Positions 59,554 through 64,000 of a stretch of 64,000 bases of DNA are shown here, one piece after another. The position numbers were made by a program, and so were the translations under genes. The DNA lies in NCBI RefSeq assembly GCF_027257875.1, contig NZ_JAPVQY010000005.1:27816-91815 (forward strand). The letters are read 5' to 3'. A model generated the notes under the pieces. It had not been told where the DNA came from and did not search any database. It worked only from the letters and a program-made list of their open reading frames with translations. Each line of letters starts with the position of its first letter. Within the stretch, counting starts at the first letter, position 1. Source of the stretch: Burkholderia sp. IMCC1007 (lineage in GTDB: Bacteria > Pseudomonadota > Gammaproteobacteria > Burkholderiales > Burkholderiaceae).

Positions 59554-60567
59554 ATGCGACTCGCCATTCGACACATCTCGCGTTATCAGTTCGACGATCA
59601 AGCCACCCATGCGCTGCAACGGCTGCGGCTGCGCCCGCAATCGGGGCCCGGGCAGACGGTGCGCGCGTGGCAGGTCACGATCGACGGCGTCGAGCCGACC
59701 CTGTCGTATGCGGACGGGCTCGGCAACCGGATCGACCTCGTGCGCCACGAGCGCGGCGCGAAGAACGAGGTCGTCGTCGTGGCGGCCGGCGTCGTCGAGA
59801 CGCAGGACCGCGCCGGCATTCTCGGCAATCCGGAGGGCTATGCGCCGCCGTGGATCTTCGAGCGCGAGACCGCGCTCACGACAGCGGGCGAGCTCGTGCG
59901 CGAGCTCACGCAGGCGCTGCCGATCGCGCCGCACAGCCTCGATGCGCTGCACTGGCTGATGACGGAAGTGCATGACCGCATCGCGTATGCGCCGAACCTC
60001 GCGGCGGATGCGCCCGTCGATGCCGAAACCGCATTGCAAAACGGCGAGGGGACGAGCCGCGACCATGCACATGCGTTCATCGCGGCCGCGCGTGCGCTGA
60101 AGGTGCCCGCGCGCTACATCTCGGGCTACGTGCTGGCCGACAGCGCGATGCAGCGCATCGCCGACGCGAAGCAGAACGCGGGCGACGTCGAGGAGGAGGA
60201 AGCGCTCGCGCTGCAGAGCGGCGACGGCATGCAGCAGGTGCTCGGCGCATCGCATGCCGCGCAATCGCAATCGCAATCGCAAGGGCAATCGCAGTCGCAA
60301 TCGCAGGGGCAGCCGCACGCGGCGCTCGGCGCGCAGCCGCAAGCCACGACGCTGACGCAGCAGCCGGCCGGCCATGCATGGGCCGAGGCCTATGTCGAAG
60401 GGCTCGGCTGGGTCGGCTTCGACCCGTTCATGAACCGTTGCCCGGACGAACGCTACGTGCGCATCGCGGTCGGCCTCGACCATCGCGACGCGCAGCCCGT
60501 GACGGGGCTCGGCGCGACGGCCGTCGGCGTCGAGATCAGCGTCGTGCAGACGCCGGAACTCGTCTGA
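59554..60567 (+). CDS. transglutaminase-like protein with Ser in place of catalytic Cys
   Basis: 337 residues. An N-terminal beta domain (1-110, starting MRLAIRHISRYQF) precedes the papain-like core. The nucleophile position in GTSRDHAHAF is S168 (AGC), not Cys; H274 (GHAWAEAY) and D290 (GFDPF) of the triad remain. Between S168 and H274 is an extra loop of roughly 55 residues with a Gln/Ser repeat (237-252), judged against the 49-residue spacing in the next protein. It is 8 bp downstream of the alpha-E gene. It may be an inactive scaffold or a serine-dependent variant. Confidence 0.85.
   Translation: MRLAIRHISRYQFDDQATHALQRLRLRPQSGPGQTVRAWQVTIDGVEPTLSYADGLGNRIDLVRHERGAKNEVVVVAAGVVETQDRAGILGNPEGYAPPWIFERETALTTAGELVRELTQALPIAPHSLDALHWLMTEVHDRIAYAPNLAADAPVDAETALQNGEGTSRDHAHAFIAAARALKVPARYISGYVLADSAMQRIADAKQNAGDVEEEEALALQSGDGMQQVLGASHAAQSQSQSQGQSQSQSQGQPHAALGAQPQATTLTQQPAGHAWAEAYVEGLGWVGFDPFMNRCPDERYVRIAVGLDHRDAQPVTGLGATAVGVEISVVQTPELV
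60262..60309 (+). repeat. hexanucleotide microsatellite in the transglutaminase gene
   Basis: Eight hexamers, mostly CAATCG with CAAGGG, CAGTCG and CAGGGG variants, in frame, giving alternating Gln-Ser/Gly. A slippage-prone tract inside coding sequence whose length changes would stay in frame. Confidence 0.85.
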
Positions 60568-60660
60568 CCCGCGGCGCGCTTTCGCCGAATCCGCCATGCC
60601 GGGCCGCCGCGTCGAGAACGACGCGGCGTGCGCGGCCGGCCCAACCCGACTCGAGCTCCC

Positions 60661-63600
60661 ATGTCCATCCACGTCGCGCTGCATCACACCACCCGTTATC
60701 GCTACGACCGGCTCGTCAACCTCGGCCCGCAGGTCGTGCGGCTACGGCCCGCGCCGCATTGCCGGACGCCGATCCTTGCGTATTCGATGACGGTCGAGCC
60801 CGCACAGCACTTCATCAACTGGCAGCAGGACCCGTTCTCGAACTACCTCGCGCGGCTCGTGTTTCCGGAGCGCACCGACCACTTCGAGATCACGATCGAT
60901 CTCGTCGCCGAGATGTCGGTGTACAACCCGTTCGACTTCTTCCTCGAAGCGAGCGCGGAGCAATATCCGTTCAGCTATGACGACGCGCTGAAGACCGAAC
61001 TCGCGCCGTATCTCGCGTGCGATCCGCAGACGAGCGCCGCGCCGCTGTTTCGCGCGTATCTCGACGGCGTCGACCGCACGCCGGCCGGCACCACGAACTT
61101 CCTCGTCGCGCTGAACCAGCAGCTTCAGCGTGACATTGGCTATCTCGTGCGGATGGAGCCCGGCGTGCAGACGCCCGTGCAGACGCTCGAACTCGCGTCC
61201 GGCTCGTGCCGCGACAGTGCGTGGCTGCTCGTGCAGCTGTGCCGGCATCTCGGCATCGCCGCGCGTTTCGTGTCGGGCTACCTGATCCAGCTCACGCCCG
61301 ACGTGAAATCGCTCGATGGCCCGAGCGGGACGTCGGTCGATTTCACCGACCTGCACGCGTGGTGCGAGGTCTATCTGCCGGGCGCCGGCTGGATCGGCTT
61401 CGACCCGACGTCGGGCCTGCTCGCAGGCGAAGGGCACATTCCGCTCGCGTGCACGCCGCAGCCGACGAGCGCCGCGCCCGTCGAAGGGCTGATCGACGAA
61501 TGCGAGGTGTCGTTCGAACACGAGATGACCGTGACGCGCGTGTACGAATCGCCGCGCGTGACGAAGCCGTATACGGAATCGCAGTGGGAGGCCGTGCGCG
61601 CGCTCGGCACGCAGGTCGACGGCGCGCTGGCCGCCGGCGACGTGCGGCTCACGCAGGGCGGCGAGCCGACCTTCGTGTCGATCGACGATCGCGACGGCGC
61701 CGAGTGGAACACCGATGCGCTCGGCCCGACCAAGCGCGGCTATGCGACCGAACTCGTGCAGCGGCTGCGCGCCGAATACGGCGACGGCGGCTTCCTGCAT
61801 TTCGGGCAGGGCAAGTGGTACCCGGGCGAGCAACTGCCGCGCTGGGCGCTGTCGATCTTCTGGCGCGCGGACGGCCAGCCCGTGTGGCACGATCCGTCGC
61901 TGTTCGCCGACGAGCGCGAGCCGTCCGCGTACACGACCGACGACGCGAAGCGCTTCATCGATGCGCTTGCCGCACGGCTGAACCTGACCGACGAATTCAT
62001 CCGGCCCGGCTACGAGGATGTCTGGTACTACCTGTGGCGCGAGCGCCGGCTGCCGGTCAACGTCGACCCGTTCGACGCGCGCCTCGACGACGAGCTCGAA
62101 CGCGCGAGGCTGCGCAAGGTGTTCGAGCAGCAGCTCGACAGCGTGGTCGGCTATGTGCTGCCGGTCAAGCGCACGGAGGAGGAGTCGGGCCGCGATCGGT
62201 CGGGCCGCGATCGGCCGGGGCTCGACGGGCCGCGCTGGCAGACGGGCCCGTGGTTCTTCCGCGACGAGCGGATGTACCTCGTGCCGGGCGATTCGCCGAT
62301 GGGCTATCGGCTGCCGCTCGATTCGCTGCCGTGGGCGGCCCGCGAAGACCATCCGTACCTGGTCGAACGCGATCCGTTCGCGCCGCGCGATGCGTTGCCG
62401 GACGCCGCCGCCATGCGCGCCCGCTACGCCGGCCCGGCCGATGCGCCGCGCTACCTGGCCGGCGTGCATCGCGAAGCGTCCGCGCAGACCGTGATGCAGT
62501 GGCGCGACGATGGCACGGCCGCAAGCAGCCGACCGGGCGAAGCGGACCCGCATCGCCGCCCCGAGCGCTTCGAATCGGCCGCGTGGATCACGCGCACCGC
62601 GCTGTGCGTCGAAGTGCGCAACGGCATCCTGTACCTGTTCATGCCGCCGCTCGCCGCGCTCGAGGATTATCTCGAGCTGCTCGGCGCGATCGAGCTGACC
62701 GCGCACACGCTCGGCGTGAAGCTCGTGCTCGAAGGCTATCCGCCGCCGCGCGACGCACGGCTGAAGCTGTTGCAGGTGACGCCCGATCCCGGCGTGATCG
62801 AGGTGAACATCCATCCGGCCGCGAACTTCGACGAACTCGTCGACCATACCGAATTCCTGTACGACGCCGCATGGCAGTCGCGGTTGTGCAGCGAGAAGTT
62901 CATGGTCGACGGGCGGCACGTCGGCACGGGCGGCGGCAACCACTTCGTGCTCGGCGGCGCGACGCCGGCCGACAGCCCGTTCCTGCGCCGCCCCGATCTG
63001 CTCGCGAGCCTGATCGCGTACTGGCACAACCACCCGTCGCTGTCCTACCTGTTCTCGGGGCTGTTCATCGGGCCGACGAGCCAGGCGCCGCGCGTCGACG
63101 AAGCGCGCAACGACCAGCTCTACGAGCTCGACATCGCGTTCGCGGAGATCCAGCGCAACAAGCTGCTGTTCGGGCAGGACATGCCGCCGTGGCTCGTCGA
63201 TCGCGTGCTGCGCAACCTGCTGATCGACGTGACGGGCAACACGCACCGCAGCGAATTCTGCATCGACAAGCTGTATTCGCCCGATTCGTCCACCGGCCGG
63301 CTCGGCCTGCTCGAACTGCGCGCGTTCGAGATGCCGCCGCATGCGCGGATGAGCATCGTGCAGCAACTGCTGCTGCGCGCGCTGGTCGCGCGTTTCTGGA
63401 CCGCGCCGTACACGACGCCGCTCACGCGCTGGGGCACCGCGCTGCATGACCGCTTCATGCTGCCGGCGTTTCTCCAGATGGATTTCGACGACGTGCTGGC
63501 CGAGCTGCGCGACGCCGGTTTCGCGTTCGATCCCGCGTGGTTCGCGCCGCACTTCGAATTCCGGTTCCCGCTGTTCGGGCAGATCGCGGTGAACGGGATG

Positions 63601-64000
63601 GAGCTGTCGCTGCGCGGCGCGCTGGAGCCGTGGCACGTGATGGGCGAGGAGGGCGCGGCCGGCGGCACGGTCCGCTACGTCGATTCGTCGGTCGAGCGGC
63701 TCGAAGTGCGCGTGACGGGGCTGAACGACAACCGGCACGTCGTGACCGTCAACGGCCGTGCGTTGCCGCTGCAGCCGACCGGCACCGTCGGCGAGTACGT
63801 CGCGGGCGTGCGCTACAAGGCATGGTCGCCGCCGTCGGCGCTGCATCCGACCATCGGCGTGCATGCGCCGCTCACGTTCGACATCGTCGATACGTGGCTG
63901 CAACGCTCGCTCGGCGGCTGCCGGTATCACGTCGCGCATCCGGGCGGGCGCAACTACGCGACGTTCCCGGTCAATGCATACGAAGCCGAGAGCCGCCGGC
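60661..64000 (+). CDS. transglutaminase/DUF2126 large protein, 3' end outside window
   Basis: At least 1113 residues, still open at the window edge. The N-terminal beta domain (1-120) leads to a transglutaminase core with intact C183 (GSCRDSAW), H232 (DLHAWCEVY) and D248 (GFDPTSG). From about residue 300 the chain is the DUF2126 (COG4196-type) region, including LTQGGEPTFVSIDDRDG, HFGQGKWYPGEQLPRW, and further blocks such as HPAANFDELVDHTEFLYD and GGGNHFVLGG. DUF2126 regions have been compared to amidoligases of the glutamine-synthetase type, from memory. It starts 94 bp after the previous stop and completes the conserved four-gene set. Confidence 0.9.
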   Translation, partial: MSIHVALHHTTRYRYDRLVNLGPQVVRLRPAPHCRTPILAYSMTVEPAQHFINWQQDPFSNYLARLVFPERTDHFEITIDLVAEMSVYNPFDFFLEASAEQYPFSYDDALKTELAPYLACDPQTSAAPLFRAYLDGVDRTPAGTTNFLVALNQQLQRDIGYLVRMEPGVQTPVQTLELASGSCRDSAWLLVQLCRHLGIAARFVSGYLIQLTPDVKSLDGPSGTSVDFTDLHAWCEVYLPGAGWIGFDPTSGLLAGEGHIPLACTPQPTSAAPVEGLIDECEVSFEHEMTVTRVYESPRVTKPYTESQWEAVRALGTQVDGALAAGDVRLTQGGEPTFVSIDDRDGAEWNTDALGPTKRGYATELVQRLRAEYGDGGFLHFGQGKWYPGEQLPRWALSIFWRADGQPVWHDPSLFADEREPSAYTTDDAKRFIDALAARLNLTDEFIRPGYEDVWYYLWRERRLPVNVDPFDARLDDELERARLRKVFEQQLDSVVGYVLPVKRTEEESGRDRSGRDRPGLDGPRWQTGPWFFRDERMYLVPGDSPMGYRLPLDSLPWAAREDHPYLVERDPFAPRDALPDAAAMRARYAGPADAPRYLAGVHREASAQTVMQWRDDGTAASSRPGEADPHRRPERFESAAWITRTALCVEVRNGILYLFMPPLAALEDYLELLGAIELTAHTLGVKLVLEGYPPPRDARLKLLQVTPDPGVIEVNIHPAANFDELVDHTEFLYDAAWQSRLCSEKFMVDGRHVGTGGGNHFVLGGATPADSPFLRRPDLLASLIAYWHNHPSLSYLFSGLFIGPTSQAPRVDEARNDQLYELDIAFAEIQRNKLLFGQDMPPWLVDRVLRNLLIDVTGNTHRSEFCIDKLYSPDSSTGRLGLLELRAFEMPPHARMSIVQQLLLRALVARFWTAPYTTPLTRWGTALHDRFMLPAFLQMDFDDVLAELRDAGFAFDPAWFAPHFEFRFPLFGQIAVNGMELSLRGALEPWHVMGEEGAAGGTVRYVDSSVERLEVRVTGLNDNRHVVTVNGRALPLQPTGTVGEYVAGVRYKAWSPPSALHPTIGVHAPLTFDIVDTWLQRSLGGCRYHVAHPGGRNYATFPVNAYEAESRR

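Noticed and set aside
60742..63939. 1065-codon open frame on the - strand across the DUF2126 gene
   Set aside because: Same antisense artefact; the + strand frame has intact transglutaminase and DUF2126 motifs.

Overview
The window is high-GC DNA with dense, tightly packed genes and long antisense shadow frames. It looks like a secondary replicon of a Burkholderia, probably of the cepacia complex. Grounds are the codon use, the pga, lpxO and ahp genes, and the many TetR/LysR-flanked catabolic operons. I see no rRNA or tRNA gene, insertion sequence, prophage or CRISPR array.

Layout. (1) 0-16 kb: a uptake and catabolism block. An acyl-CoA dehydrogenase/enoyl-CoA hydratase pair runs leftward. 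A polyamine-type ABC transporter operon runs rightward and ends in an AruI-like 2-ketoarginine decarboxylase. A BetI-like TetR repressor follows. Then comes a polar-amino-acid ABC transporter operon with an AruH-like arginine:pyruvate transaminase and an M14-type amidohydrolase. A shared operator-like palindrome and an identical promoter pattern (TTGAAC-N17-TATACT) suggest that the TetR protein controls the block, including the two steps of the arginine transaminase route that lie in separate operons.

(2) 16.3-21.4 kb: a five-gene chemosensory-like operon. It has a membrane-bound CheA-like kinase with its own sensor region, a minimal MCP-like protein, a CheX-like protein, a pseudo-receiver/CheX-like fusion and a CheY-like receiver. 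It lacks CheW, CheR and CheB. The two CheX-like proteins end in the same tail, GELELF. This is my best candidate for an undescribed system.

(3) 21.6-34.4 kb: mixed metabolic genes. They are an enoyl-CoA hydratase, alanine racemase, a MAPEG protein, a LysR regulator, a fused two-cassette ABC exporter, a C45 acyltransferase/class-III aminotransferase/carboxymuconolactone-decarboxylase-like operon with a palindromic promoter, lpxO and a Pro/Ala-rich membrane-anchored protein.

(4) 34.4-43.2 kb: ahpC-ahpF with a well-spaced OxyR-like site, a 9-bp minisatellite, a VapBC-type toxin-antitoxin locus carrying a chimeric duplication scar, and a LysR-controlled cluster for 2-aminothiazoline-4-carboxylate (ATC) to cysteine conversion with an orphan binding protein. 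A cytochrome c protein follows.

(5) 43.4-54.9 kb: the poly-N-acetylglucosamine (PNAG) biofilm operon pgaABCD, with two upstream envelope-protein genes and, downstream, glmS and a secreted propeller-like protein. PgaA carries a four-copy 25-residue tandem repeat.

(6) 55.5-64.0 kb: a HypT-like LysR regulator divergent from an ATP-grasp/alpha-E/transglutaminase/transglutaminase-DUF2126 operon. The first transglutaminase has Ser in place of the catalytic Cys and a Gln/Ser repeat insertion. The last gene runs off the window.
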